This document shows, piece by piece, positions 48,300 to 60,755 of a stretch of DNA of 64,000 bases (position 1 is its first letter; the number at the start of each line of letters is the position of its first letter). The notes below the pieces were generated by a model. The model was not told the DNA's origin and ran no database searches. It saw only the letters and a list, made by a program, of their open reading frames with translations. The stretch lies in NCBI RefSeq assembly GCF_964340395.1, contig NC_135568.1, forward strand, positions 1,897,001-1,961,000. The letters are read 5' to 3'. The position numbers were made by a program, and so were the translations under genes. Source of the stretch: Glandiceps talaboti (taxonomy: Eukaryota; Hemichordata; Enteropneusta; Spengelidae).

Positions 48300-48570
48300 C
48301 TGTGGGTGGTCAAGTGGTTAAACCACTCGCCTCTTACCACTGCGGTCGCGATTCGAACCGCATTCAGGGTTTGATTAAATTTACCACGCTGTAAGTATAA
48401 AGAAGAGTGTTGTTCAGTTTGTCTCTACCGAACAACGCAGGTTTTCCCCGGGTACTCCGGTTTCCTCCTGCATTAACACTGAACCCATGACGGATGACCC
48501 TTACTGGACTTCTTGGGAGACAAGTGTTTATAAAGAACTATTCAGTATAAATACAGATTATTATTTAATT
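48300..48570 (+). mobile_element. tRNA-derived SINE, copy 2
   Basis: A box-like GGTGGTCAAGTGGTTAAACC at about 48305, B box GATTCGAACCG at 48350-48360, central block GCAGGTTTTCCCCGGGTACT, then CCGGTTTCCTCCTGC (shared with 37478-37770), and a TATTATTT-like 3-prime end. It is inserted in intron 1 antisense to the receptor gene. Confidence 0.87.
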
Positions 48571-49381
48571 TAATGTTTTGATGTTTAATATGAACTCCAA
48601 ATCTTAAGCTTATATTCTAACATCTTATTGCAGTTACTTAAGGTTCTCAACAAATTGAACAAAAGTTGATTTCATTCATCAACATGTCAGTGCAATAAAA
48701 TGTCTCAGTCTTCCAATATTTCATCAACTGATGGCTATCTTCATCTGGGCATGAAGCCATGACCTAAAAAAAAGGATATTTTATTGAAATTCAACACTAC
48801 TTGGGATTAAGTCTAGATGTAATTTTCAACTTTCAAAAGTTTACATTTTTGTAAATAGCTTATGTCAAACAAACATAGCATCATATCATTGAATTAAAAC
48901 AACATCAGAACATCTCCATCCCACGCAGACTATGAATATTTAAGAAAAGACCATTCAGTGCAATCGAGAGCAGGATTGATCACGATTTATCACGATTTGA
49001 GATAAATAATTCAACATGTCTTATACACACAGCTACTCTAAAATCTTACCATGTACATAAGTCTCGTCTGCTTCTAAGAATACGGTACACAAAGGGATTA
49101 TAGTTTCAGTATTTTTTTCCAAAATCTACAGCTATCAAACTTTCAGTAGGAATTTTGTGATAAATTGCTGAAACATATAACAAGTACAAAAAATAAGTTG
49201 TTCAGACATGTACTGTTGCCATGGTAATAAATCTCAATTCTGCTGTTCCAAAAACGTTATGCCACCATTTTGAATTTGAAGTCCTATTTCAACTATTACA
49301 CAATGAATTACACATTTCCTCAATATATTGTACATTTGTACTAAAGGCAGAAATATGTCTGAGACTTCCTTTTTAACTCAA

Positions 49382-49397
49382 TATTTTTACATACACA

Positions 49398-49472
<75 letters not shown>
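49382..49472. repeat. (CA)n microsatellite
   Basis: About 80 bases of CA dinucleotide. Confidence 0.97.
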
Positions 49473-49476
<4 letters not shown>

Positions 49477-51115
49477 ACTTATTAAGTAAAGCCAATCTAA
49501 GTACCATGACAAGATGACAAGATTTAAAAATAATGTTTACAACTCCTTCATACAAGGGTCACACAAAGTCCATGTTGTTTATCCTACTTTTTCTTAGCTT
49601 CTAACCTTCAAGACTTTACCAAACACAGCAGTATATCTGAAGACTCTCCTAAAAAAACTTTTAAAGGCTTGCAGACATTTTACAATCATGATATTTGTAA
49701 TGCAAATAATAGCCTCCAGGCATGTCAGCAGGGGTGTGTCTAAGAACACAGCACTGGGTTCTACCAGTAGACCTTATCAATTGTAATCAGATTTTAAGAT
49801 CATACAGAGTTTAAGAAATGTATACCATTAATTACAGAGTGTATATCAGTTGGACACAAGGGAATCTTAACCATTTAATCTAATATCTTTATGATTTTAT
49901 GCCATCGACATAATCCTAGAGTCTATAAACTGTGTATAACATGTAAAAACATTGAATCTGACATTTTAGTATGTTGGAATTGATTAATAAAATCATACGA
50001 GTTACTTTGGTCTGTATTACTGTGTAGCATGATTGAAGATGTCCATTTCTTAGTACAGTGTTAATAACATTACAGTTCTTTTCCACATACATACCATGCA
50101 CAAACCAGTCAAGAACTATCAAGATCTGTGGGCCTGATCACAAGGTTTCATGTTGAGATACAGTGCTTTTCCCCAAAGCGAGTCAAAGTATTGTCACTTT
50201 CGATAACAATCTCTATCATTTATTGCATATAAAGGTATCATATATCTATATCAACCATCCTGAAATAAGTATTTCTTTAGGAGAATTTGAAAAAGGAATC
50301 AATTTCCATTTCATTGATGAATTTGCTTTCTATTCATCAAAAGAATTTCTCAAGTGCCACCATACGCCAACACATTGTTCTCCTTAAGTAGCGTTTCTGA
50401 AAAGAGTGATCCATATTGAACATTTTACAACATTGTGTTGAAATTGGAAACATTTCCTCCAGATATGAAATGAGAACAACAAAGATTAAACATAACAGCC
50501 GCGAGCAGCATTTGTAATTTGTTGGAACAATATGTCGTGCTGTAAACTAGTCTTATGTGCCAAATAGATGCATGGTCACCATAGATTCATCTTTTAGTGT
50601 AGACAATGATAACATGAGTTTCAGTTTCCTTTATTTAACAGGATGGATTGACTATTTCTCCACAACTGATCTGTCCTTCCACACACCTGATCTGTCCTTC
50701 CATATGACTTAATCAGGGGAACATGAATTTTTCCTTTTTTAATAAAAGAATGCACACAGGATTACAATGCTTTTGAAGTACTGCGTTGGCTTTCAATAGA
50801 GATCCATACACTAAATGTTACTGTACAATTTTAATGTGATGTTTTTATAAGGTTAATTTACAAGATACCAATCTGCATTCAACCTTACAGCCTTCAGCGA
50901 GTCACCCCTGGGCCCTGAAAGTACTGTAATCACGATTCTGTTGTAAGTTTCTTAAAAAATACACATTTCTAAAGGATATTGGAAAATATAAATTATCATA
51001 TCCTCCTGTAGTCTAAAAGTAGAGTCAAATTTTGCTGCAGCACTAAGATGAAACCATGATGTTGTAAAGATCTTTTACAGTTGAAAATTAAACAAATTAA
51101 AAATATAAAATGTAC

Positions 51116-51197
51116 CTTTGGAAATGTTGTAAACACTGCAATGGTAAGCAGACATCAAACCTCCTTTGCTAATCGGTTTATTCTTCGTGTTCGCCAT
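51116..51197 (-). CDS. Nuclear receptor exon 1 (start codon and short A/B region)
   Basis: Reading minus, CCCATGG opens a frame of 27 codons (MANTKNKPIS... ...YNISK) ending at a CAAAG|GTACA donor with one spare base. That G plus the AT opening the next exon makes an Asp codon, so the phase joins exon 2 without any intermediate exon. The frame is short, so this rests on start context, donor and phase. An alternative or additional 5-prime exon is possible. The A/B domain would be only about 30 residues, which is short for this family. Confidence 0.5.
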
Positions 51198-52675
51198 GGG
51201 AGTCAAACACAAAGTGTTTTATCAGTGCACTGCAATAGTTGATATGATATACTTACTAAGGATTATGTACCTCATTGTGCTAAAGTAAACTCACATAATG
51301 TAGGGTGACAAAAAATGTCCAACTTGTTTCTCTGATTGGATGATCTTCAAACTAACATTGAAATGCAGTATTGGATATTTCCTAGCCTTTGATGAGAGGG
51401 AAAAATATGACAATGGCACTGAAGCACAATTGAGTATATGCTGCATTGCAGTTTTGGATGTAATTCAAGTAAAATTACTCTCAATCCTGTCAATACACCA
51501 GATATTTGATATCATCAGATATTTATTCACTTTCATTTCTTTTGATAATTTATTTCATTCATGTTTTCTCATCTAATTGTTGTATAACAGATTTGTTGAT
51601 CTATTTTCTAGCATGTCTGACATTCAACAACCTGTAATACACTGACTAACATAGTAACAGGACACACTACATGCAAGCACACATGAACCCATGCTTATGT
51701 ACACGTCTGTGACACAATTTTATTCCATTATAATCATATTATGATTGTAAAAAGAGCAATATGTATAATCACAGATGTGTGCGCAATCAACGGAAGAGCC
51801 ATTTAGTTTACTGAATTGATAATCATCTGTAAACAGTTTGATCGTATTCAAAGTTAAATACCATGTATTGAAGACAGGTCTGAATTCTCAAAATTAGAGA
51901 CAAAATGTTAAATTCCCATCATCCTTGCTGATTTTTCATGACTTATTCTTGCACAGGTATAATAATTAATAATTTTTAATTAATTATTATAATTAATTAC
52001 TTATTATTCACAATGTTTCCTTTCATTCAAAAAAAAATACTCAGAACCTGAGGATATTGTTGGTACTCGTTTTCGACTCATAATGACAAGGCCCCTCAGG
52101 TCACTCTATTTTCCTGGGCTGCATGAAGAAAACTATTAGGGTATAATATCTAGACTGTACACCACTGACAACAAAATCCTGGTGTTGTTTTGTTTTGTTT
52201 TGGGGTTTGCTTGTTATTTTATTAATACTAGTATTATTTTTTTTATTTTTTTATTTTTTTTATTTTTTATTTATTTATTTTTTTTTTGGGGGGGGGGATG
52301 TCCCTAAGGAACCAGAGTCAATTGAGGAGAGTATGACTGCACAACAAAGATGGGCTTAAAGAACACTTGGTATTTTATCTCTGTATCATCGCTAACAGTA
52401 AAATACTGTTTTTAGGAGGAAATTATCCCTAAGGGACCAGAGAGTCAATTGAAGTGAGTATAATTACACAAAGATGGGCCCAAAGAACATTTGGCATGTC
52501 ATCTTTTTCTCTTAACGGCTTTAATCATAGATTCTACACGCTTTAATCTGCCTAAAGCCCATCGTGTAATTGGCTTCTCTCTCACAAGGTCTACTTTGAT
52601 TTGACTTGTTCATCTTTTGACTTCTAGCTAATGATTAAAAAGTGGTGAATTACTAATGAATTGAACACATAGACT
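51198..52675. other. 5-prime flank of the receptor gene, no further gene seen
   Basis: The minus-strand promoter should lie here if exon 1 is the first exon. I found no convincing TATA/Inr pair. It contains an AT palindrome near 51958-52000, a T/A-rich run and a G-run at about 52287-52297, and a tandem duplication of about 110 bp (52300-52380 and 52425-52505, CCCTAAGG.ACCAGAG..TCAATTGA). Confidence 0.45.
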
Positions 52676-53651
52676 GGACAGGATCCATTGATTGTGAACA
52701 GTGGACAGGATCCATTGATTGTGAGTAGTGGACAGGATCCATTGATTGTGAGTAGTGGACAGGATCCATTGATTGTGAGTAGTGGACAGGATCCATTGAT
52801 TGTGAGTAGTGGACAGGATCCATTGATCGTGAGTAGTGGACAGGATCCATTGATCGTGAGTAGTGGACAGGATCCATTGATCGTAAACAGTGGACAGGAT
52901 CCATTGATTGTAAACAGTGGACAGGATCCATTGATTGTGAACAGTGGACAGGATCCATTGATTGTGAGTAGTGGACAGGATCCATTGATTGTGAGTAGTG
53001 GACAGGATCCATTGATCGTGAGTAGTGGACAGGATCCATTGATCGTAAACAGTGGACAGGATCCATTGATTGTAAACAGTGGACAGGATCCATTGATTGT
53101 GAACAGTGGACAGGATCCATTGATTGTGAGTAGTGGACAGGATCCATTGATCGTGAGTAGTGGACAGGATCCATTGATTGTAAACAGTGGACAGGATGGA
53201 TCCATTGATTGTAAACAGTGGACAGGATCCATTGATTGTAAACAGTGGACAGGATCCATTGATTGTGAACAGTAGACAGGATCCATTGATTGTGAGTAGT
53301 GGACAGGATCCATTGATCGTGAGTAGTGGACAGGATCCATTGATTGTAAACAGTGGACAGGATCCATTGATTGTAAACAGTGGACAGGATCCATTGATTG
53401 TAAACAGTGGATAGGATCCATTGATTGTAAACAGTGGACAGGATCCATTGATTGTGAACAGTGGACAGGATCCATTGATTGAGAGTTGTGGACAGGATCC
53501 ATTGATTGTGAACAGAGGACAGGATCCATTGATTGTGAGTAGTGGACAGGATCCATTGATTGCGAGTAGTTGACAGGATCCATTGATTGTGAGTAGTGTG
53601 GACAGGATCCATTGATTGTGAACAGTGGACAGGATCCATTGATCCATTGAT
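52676..53651. repeat. 27-bp minisatellite with a BamHI site in each unit, about 36 copies
   Basis: Unit GGACAGGATCCATTGATTGT, then GAACAGT or GAGTAGT. Variants alternate in blocks (AACAGT versus GAGTAGT; ATTGT versus ATCGT). Almost every unit holds GGATCC. Because the unit is nine codons and lacks stops in several frames, long open frames appear on both strands (up to about 340 codons) without being genes. Confidence 0.97.
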
Positions 53652-54960
53652 TTCTATCTGAACACTTACAATATATGTTTATTCAAAGTAAACAGGTTTA
53701 ATAATGAAATCTGAAAATTGTTACTTATTTTAATAATCATACTTGACTAAATATCTTTATCAATACTCAATTAATATAAACATTCTAAAAGACAACATTT
53801 GGGCTAGAAAATGTATAGATCAGAAGTCATGGTCATGTTGTTTACAAAGTCTTGCCATTTTCAATACACTGAGATATCTGAATTGCATAATAATTCTTTA
53901 CATACATTTGAAAACACGTGATTTTTATGTGCATAGAGCGCCCTCGTATGGTCAAATGAAATGTCATCATCCTTCAAATCTAATGCCCAATTAATCAGAA
54001 AGGACATTTTTTTAATACTAGCCTTTTTTGGAAAAGTCAGGCGTCACATACATAAACATGATGGATACTCAATAGAAGCCATGTAATGGAGAATAGTATT
54101 GGTTGAAACATTAGTTAAATGCCACCATGCAATTAGATTACCTATGTGGTGTACATGTATCTTCAAGGGTTCAATTAATGGAAATGAAAACCTTAAAAGT
54201 TGAAAACACCAAACTGCCTCTAGGTGGAGTTAGAAATAGATATTCTACCATTATACTAGAGATCAAGTTTTCTTGTCATTTTACCAGGGTTTCCTAAGAG
54301 TGTTTTTGTTAAGGGCTGAAAGTAGGTCATATCTGCCTGAGTTCCCCAGTCATTTACTTGAGTTCCCTACCAGTATTTTTGTTACCTGAGTTTCTCCTTT
54401 ACCCCAAAAAACAAACAAAAAAAATCTCAGTTTCATACATTTTATGTAGAGGGTTTACTACATTTGTACAACTCTCTAGACTATTACACAGTGTCTATAA
54501 TGTAACCTAGTAAAATTATGCTACCATATCAGTTGAATTCTCAAACTAGTAAATATTCCTTTGTTTTAGTGCATATGGTAATTACTTCAGTCTGTTGACG
54601 AAGTCCATAGGATGACGCTTTAGGCCCAGCTTTCTAATACTGTCTGTATTGGAAATTGAAAATTTTATAGTACATTAATATCCGCTGTTGTTTACAGAAA
54701 TTTGAAATTCTCAAACAATCAATCATATTCATGGCAATCTACTTTATATTTCAGTTGGTAAACAAGGTCAGAGGTCAGATCAGGAAACACACTAAAGGAA
54801 ATTACATTAACCTAATTTTGTCAGCATATCATCTGCCATGTACGTCCAAAGTACATGACACTCTGATTCAATTTCACAACATAGTTTTCGTTCCAACACG
54901 TATGACCAACATATGTGTCTCTATGATGAAACTGTAAACCTAATGCATGAAATTATTAAT
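53652..54960. other. Gene-free stretch with one diverged repeat
   Basis: No exon seen. 54283-54400 (CATTTTACCAGGGTTTCCTA, AGGGCTGAAAGTAGGT) is an inverted copy of the unit tandemly repeated at 58703-59155. Confidence 0.5.
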
Positions 54961-55325
<365 letters not shown>

Positions 55326-58300
55326 TGCATGTATACATATAAGGATCTTTAAGAGACTGTGAAGTACATTGAATATCATCAGCAGTATATGTAAATATAC
55401 CATCACTGAAGTATTAAATGACTAGGGAAGTTCCAAATCCACATCGTTTAAGTAAGAAATAAATTTCTTACATACTATTGACAGGATAAAATCTCAGATT
55501 GCTTTGTTGTATAGGTTTTCAATGATTTTCTTGGATGATGCTTATGATCAATGGAATAATGTCGATTACACTGTTTGTAATATATATTTTATGGATTTCA
55601 AAGATGAAAATGATGGAAAATCATTATTTACTATTGTGACCTGTTCTTGACTCGTTTCAGATCAAAATGTTGTACATACATCAGATTCTAGTGTCAATAG
55701 TCTTACCTTTAGGCCTAATAACAAACATTGTGTGGTTTTAATTACACTCAATTTTAGAATAGGTGGGGTAGGTAGATTTTTTTAATATTTTTTTGATAAT
55801 AATTATATTTTTTTCATGTGTAAGAGTACCGTTCTTAACGACTTTTCTACTGCGACTTTTATTTTAAAAAAAAAATAGCTCTGGTTTGCGAGAATGCATA
55901 TGATGTGAAATCAATCTTGTTGCTGACATAAAGATTGGTTACATTGTATCACATTATATATCTGGTCTGGAAAGCAAAGTGGTCTCTGAATGTAAATCAT
56001 AACGATACTGTATAGGAACTAGACTGTTTGTTGCTATCACAGGCCTGTCAGTTCACATGATAGGCTATGGAGCAAACCGCACGTAACCTGTGACCGCTGT
56101 GTGACCTTTAAGTACATAAGCAATAAATTTTGCTAATGATTGGTCAATCTGATGTATTTTATACTTATCTTTGATGTTAATAGGAGAGAAGTACTTGCCA
56201 CATAATATATGATTAATCCTCTGACCGACTACATTAAGTAGTAAATTTCACCACCGATCGATCAATTTGAAGTATTTTTACACCAATCTTTGACATTGCT
56301 AAGTGAAAGCTGCATGTAACCTGTGACTGCAGTGTGACCATCTACTATGTAAGTTTCACCACCGATTGCTAGAATCAATTTCAAGTCTTTTATAAAAACA
56401 ATCTTTGAAATTGCTATGTCATAAGATATACAAACCATGAAATAAATTGTGATGCAATCACACACATATCAATAATAGAAACATGCCAATCAATTAAGAT
56501 TTTGAGAAAACCATGAACACATTTGGAGTTTAAGAATTGACAAATTCGGTATTTGTCATAAAAGAAATTTATAAGATGTTGGAAAAAAACATATCCATGA
56601 GTTCTAAGGTCACAGTTTACATCTCTATCATTCTTTAAAGGTATAACCGTCACTATATACATAAACTTTGTATATTGTAGACAACCTTGACCTAGTTTGG
56701 AGTCTAGACATCTAATAGGTCAACAATGACAACTTGAACCCAATTTGATGTGGTGCGAATGCATACACACTACATAAAAGATTTGAAAACCTGTCTTCTA
56801 GAAAACACAACAACACTTAATTAACATAAAGCTATGATAGAATCTTTTAACTGTGAGACATTCATGAGTAGAAAACATCTCATATTACGTCAATAGCTAA
56901 CTAAACAATGTCAGGCTTGCACATGTCCCTGACAACGACCTTAGTTGTCCTCTCAATGACCCTTTCACAGAATGACCTACATTGATGGGTTTACCATTAA
57001 TTAAGTTACATACACACTTGACAGACACTGATACACTCTACTGACTCAGTGTGTCCCTTTTTGAACTACGTATTAGTCTCTAGATACTTAATTTAGATCA
57101 GACCATTCTACAATTAACAGTATTATGTTGAAGTATTCTGAGAGGCAAAAAAACAAGACATGTCTGAAAACAAATAACAATGTATGAAAAAATTTAGGAA
57201 ATGCTCCTGTACCTTCAAACATAACATATATGTTATTCCTTCAAGGTATAAGTGTACAGACAGTCGACTTATTTCAGATTATGTTCTAGAATCGTCAACA
57301 TTAAATCATAACAGAAGACATACAACCGATGAAAAAATATTGATTAGATATATTTGCTTGCTTGTGGTAAGGCCTAAAAATATAATTGTTGGGTTTCGGT
57401 TACCTGACCCCACCTAGTTTTTCACTGTCGACCCTAAACCTTTTATTACATATTCGAGAATAAAACAATAAAATTAAAAAAATGTGAAATTTCAGGAGAA
57501 ATACAGGATGGGGAAACTGATATCAACTTAAAAAGACAATATAAAATTGTTCTTCCAATCTATAATGGCTGTACATCTGATAGGAAGAAATAAACAACAC
57601 AGAGAGCATTTGGAAAACAATGCAAAACCTGAACTAGACACTCACACATGAAAAAAATATAATAAAATAAAATAAAATCTACCTACCCCACCTATTTTAA
57701 AATTGAATGTACTCGGAACCACACAAATTTTCATGCAAAGATCTCAACATACAAAATAGTGTTGGTAAGTTATCAAAGTAATAATTATATACCAAAGGAA
57801 CCCTGGATCTCAAAACTATGTTTACTGATAGAATGCTACCATTATAACGATTGTGTCTGACTGTTATTGATACCTTCCATTGACATAAACCAATAAAAAT
57901 GTTGCCTGAACCTGTTTTTGTATCAATTATATTGTTGCTTTTACCCAAGGTACCATCAATTAAATTCTCTGTTTGCCTTCCACATTACGGCTCTAGGAAA
58001 TTATATCATACACATGATTACACGATATAGGCATGCAGTTTACAAAATGGTGGCCAATAAAATATACGAATGGTGTAAATTTTGACATATGTGTGAAGGA
58101 CAGCTTGTCTCCATAATGAGAACTGGTGTGTGCTTCACGATCTTTGAACCAATGAACGTAGACATGCTGGTAGTAATTTTACTACTTACAGTCAGTGCCA
58201 TAATCCGTTCATAACCCTCAGATATAATTCATCCTTCTTCTTCTTCAAGCTACTGAGTCCATTTGCCGACAGATTGATCAATTACCATTTTGTGACCAAA

Positions 58301-58702
58301 AGGGACATTTCTATTTAATAACTCTATCAATATAGAATAAAACTTTACACAACAGAAGGATATTAAACACCTCAACTCTGCCTCTATTAAGACACTAGGT
58401 GCTATATCTACTTGTCTTGTGTCTACTGGGACTGACAAGCAATTTTACAAGACATGTACAATAAAACTCCAATTGATATTTCCCAAAGTTTGTAGATTTG
58501 TGCTAGTTTCAGTGCTCACATGGAGTATATTTTATTATATGCAATAATAGAAGGACCAAGGGTATTAGTATATTGTGTGATGTATGATACTAAGGGTACT
58601 TGTATGAATGTTTGCAACTTCTTCACTGCAATGGTTGTGTTTTTGCTAAGGGCTGGCAACCACGGTAACAGGAAAGGGCAAATCTGGTAAAATTCCATGA
58701 TT
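55326..58702. other. Gene-free stretch with dispersed repeats
   Basis: It contains a family fragment at 55711-55785, a three-copy diverged repeat of about 150 bp at 56080-56420 (TTTCACCACCGAT..., CAATCTTTGA.ATTGCTA), and copy 2 of the 350-bp family at 57371-57710. Open frames here are short and have no recognisable domain. Confidence 0.5.
57371..57710 (+). repeat. Dispersed repeat of about 350 bp, copy 2
   Basis: Direct-orientation partner of 43390-43741: GGTT.C.GTTAC.(T/C)GACCCCACC near the start, TCAACTTAAAAAGACAATAT in the middle, and TCTACCTACCCCACCTATTT at the end. Confidence 0.8.
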
Positions 58703-59155
58703 TTGGTGTGGAAACTCAGTAAAATGACAAGGAACTCAGGTAGATTTTACCTACATGTACTTTCAGCCCTTAATAAATACACTGGTAGAGAGAACCCTAG
58801 TAAAATGACAGGGGAACTGAGGTAACTTTTACCTACTTTCAGCCCTTAACAAAAACACTGGTAGGGAACACTTTAAAATGACAGGGGAACTGTGTGGTAG
58901 ATTTTACCTCCTTGCTGCCCTTTAAACACTGGCATGAAACCCCTGGTATTAAAATGACAGGAGAACTCAGGTAGATTTTACCTACTTTCAGCCATTAACA
59001 AAAACACTGGTAGGGAACCCTGGTACAAGGACTTGGGAACCCAGATAGATTTTAACTACTTAACACTCTTAACAAAAACACTGGTGGGGAACCCTGCTTA
59101 AATTACATGAGAACTCAGGTAGATTTTACCTACTTCCCGCCATTAACAAAAACCC
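58703..59155. repeat. About 90-bp tandem repeat, five to six copies
   Basis: Recurring GGAACTCAGGTAGATTTTAC, CTACTTTCAGCCCTTAACAA, and AAACACTGGTAGGGAACCCT with variants. An inverted lone copy is at 54283-54400 and a fragment at about 23883-23935. Confidence 0.9.
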
Positions 59156-60050
59156 AGAGTGCCATCATGTACTTTCATGAGCAAAGTGAGTACAGTATAT
59201 AATAATTAATATCAAAATGTAGCAGACTACACAGCAAGCATTCAGCTACCCCTGAGTACCCATACTGACACTCACAATGCACCATGGGAGTTCTCTTATT
59301 ATAACATATAGGTTTACCTGAACCTGCAAAATTTCCATTCAAATCAGAACTGTGCCTTATTCATGGAGAAGGAACAGTTTCATATCATTTGCATAAAGGC
59401 CTGCAATAATGTCTTTTTTGGTACGTTGCACTGCTGCAATGTAATTACCAAAATTGGCTGTCTATATCCTATAGTGCAAGTAATTACTGATGCCTTTTAT
59501 GTAACTTGTAAGGGTGCCTGTACTTATTTCTCATCATCCTTCAAAATGATGGGTCAGTCGATTGGTTTGTTAAAAATTTAATAAAAAGTTCTTGAGTGTA
59601 TGAGTTACATAATGGTGATATTTTCAATTCAAAATTATTGTATTTTACAAGTCTGAATGAAATAAAAATGACAATTAAAGTCACAAGGAAACCTCGAAGC
59701 ACATGTTGTATTAAATTTAATCAATTTCAGCATCCAGGTCTCGCGGGGTTGCCACCTCACAATCAGCCATTTGATTTTTTTCTAAATCCTGCCATAGAGG
59801 GCACTCACGTTTGATTTTTTTTTAATTTCGCCAGATAAAAGAATACAGGATCGGTTGGGTCATGACAAACATTAATTCAGTATGTTCGTCCACATAATAC
59901 AGGTATGATATTAGTCTTCTAACCTTAGCTCTATGGTTTCTGTCAGGTTGCATATATGGTACACATAGTTCAATCTTTTTCAAATAAATTTAAATTGATA
60001 TAAGTTTATATAATGTAACACATAATGTACTCATAATCTCAGCTCAAGGA
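59156..60050. other. Gene-free stretch
   Basis: AT-rich. The two short open frames at 59363-59814 have no recognised domain or splice context. Confidence 0.45.
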
Positions 60051-60282
60051 AAGAATTTCTGTTCCTGTAAGACTGCAGATCTGACTAAGTATTCAAGAAT
60101 TTCTGTTCCTGTAAGACTGCAGATCTGACTAAGTATTCAAGAATTTCTGTTCCTGTAAGACTGCAGATCTGACTAAGTATTCAAGAATTTCTGTTCCTGT
60201 AAGACTGCAAGAATTTCTGTCCCTGTAAGACTGCAGATCTGAGAATTTCTGTTCCTGAAAGACTAGATCTGACTAAGTATTC
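60051..60282. repeat. 44-bp tandem repeat, about five copies
   Basis: AAGAATTTCTGTTCCTGTAA, then GACTGCAGATCTGACTAAGT, then ATTC recurs at 60051, 60095, 60139 and 60183. The last copies are truncated. Confidence 0.95.
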
Positions 60283-60755
60283 AAATTTCCTAAAGGCTAC
60301 AAGTAATTAAAGTTGTTGGCATGGCCACATGGCCAGGCAATTTTTAATATGTATGTCTGTGAGTGAGTACAAAAATGTCTTAAATATATGTAACATATGT
60401 GATGTCACTCATAATCTTAGCTCATGATATCAACTTCTGTTGGCGACTATATAAAAGACTTGACCAAGTCTGCAGACACGCCACGTCATTGCTGTATGAA
60501 AATTAACATGCCAGTCAGTTTTTATATTTTCAAGAACTTATAAGAAGTATGTACTTCATATTCTAAATTTGTCAATAATGTCAAATAAAAAAGATTGTGT
60601 TTCCAATAACCTGACTGACCCTAATTTAAGCCTCTGACCTTAAACATTTTTAAATCATTTAAAAAAAAATTCTTTGTCTTCTTGATCTTAATGCAAGTAT
60701 ATTTTCTTTCCGCAGTGATGTCAGTACATATTTCATCAAAACTATCACAGAAAGA
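60283..60755. other. Gene-free spacer
   Basis: AT-rich. Nothing recognisable between the two minisatellites. Confidence 0.45.

Larger units (their letters stand above)
40923..51115 (-). other. Intron 1 of the nuclear receptor
   Basis: 10.2 kb. It holds microsatellites (41108-41363, 49382-49472), 67-bp and 48-bp minisatellites, a decayed tandem region (44.6-46.6 kb), an inverted repeat (46651-46963), the second SINE (48300-48570) and dispersed repeats at 43390-43741 and 45389-45518. I found no further exon. The phase match of exons 1 and 2 does not require one. Confidence 0.55.
29472..51197 (-). other. Nuclear receptor gene, NR1-like (six coding exons, 716 aa predicted)
   Basis: Exons join as 51197-51116, 40922-40834, 35031-34890, 33556-32427, 31441-30985 and 29722-29472. 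All five introns are GT-AG and the phases match at each junction (82+89+142+1130+457+251 = 2151 nt). The product is a DNA-binding transcription factor of the nucleus: zinc finger 1 (Cys36, 39, 53, 56), P-box CEGCKG, zinc finger 2 (Cys72, 78, 88, 91), a C-terminal extension with a GRRSK basic patch, a long Ser/Pro/Gln-rich hinge, and a complete ligand-binding domain from about residue 435 to 714. The first finger and LBD signature resemble E75/Rev-erb/PPAR receptors, while the second finger (TRNQCQLCRWKKC) is unlike them. It is therefore NR1-like but not assigned to a group. Exon 1 is the least certain part. Confidence 0.9.

Noticed and set aside
52624-53647. Overlapping 319-339-codon frames of WILSTVHNQ, SMDPVHCSQ and GSCPLFTIN repeats
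   Set aside because: The 27-bp unit is stop-free in several frames on both strands; there is no non-repeat coding flank.
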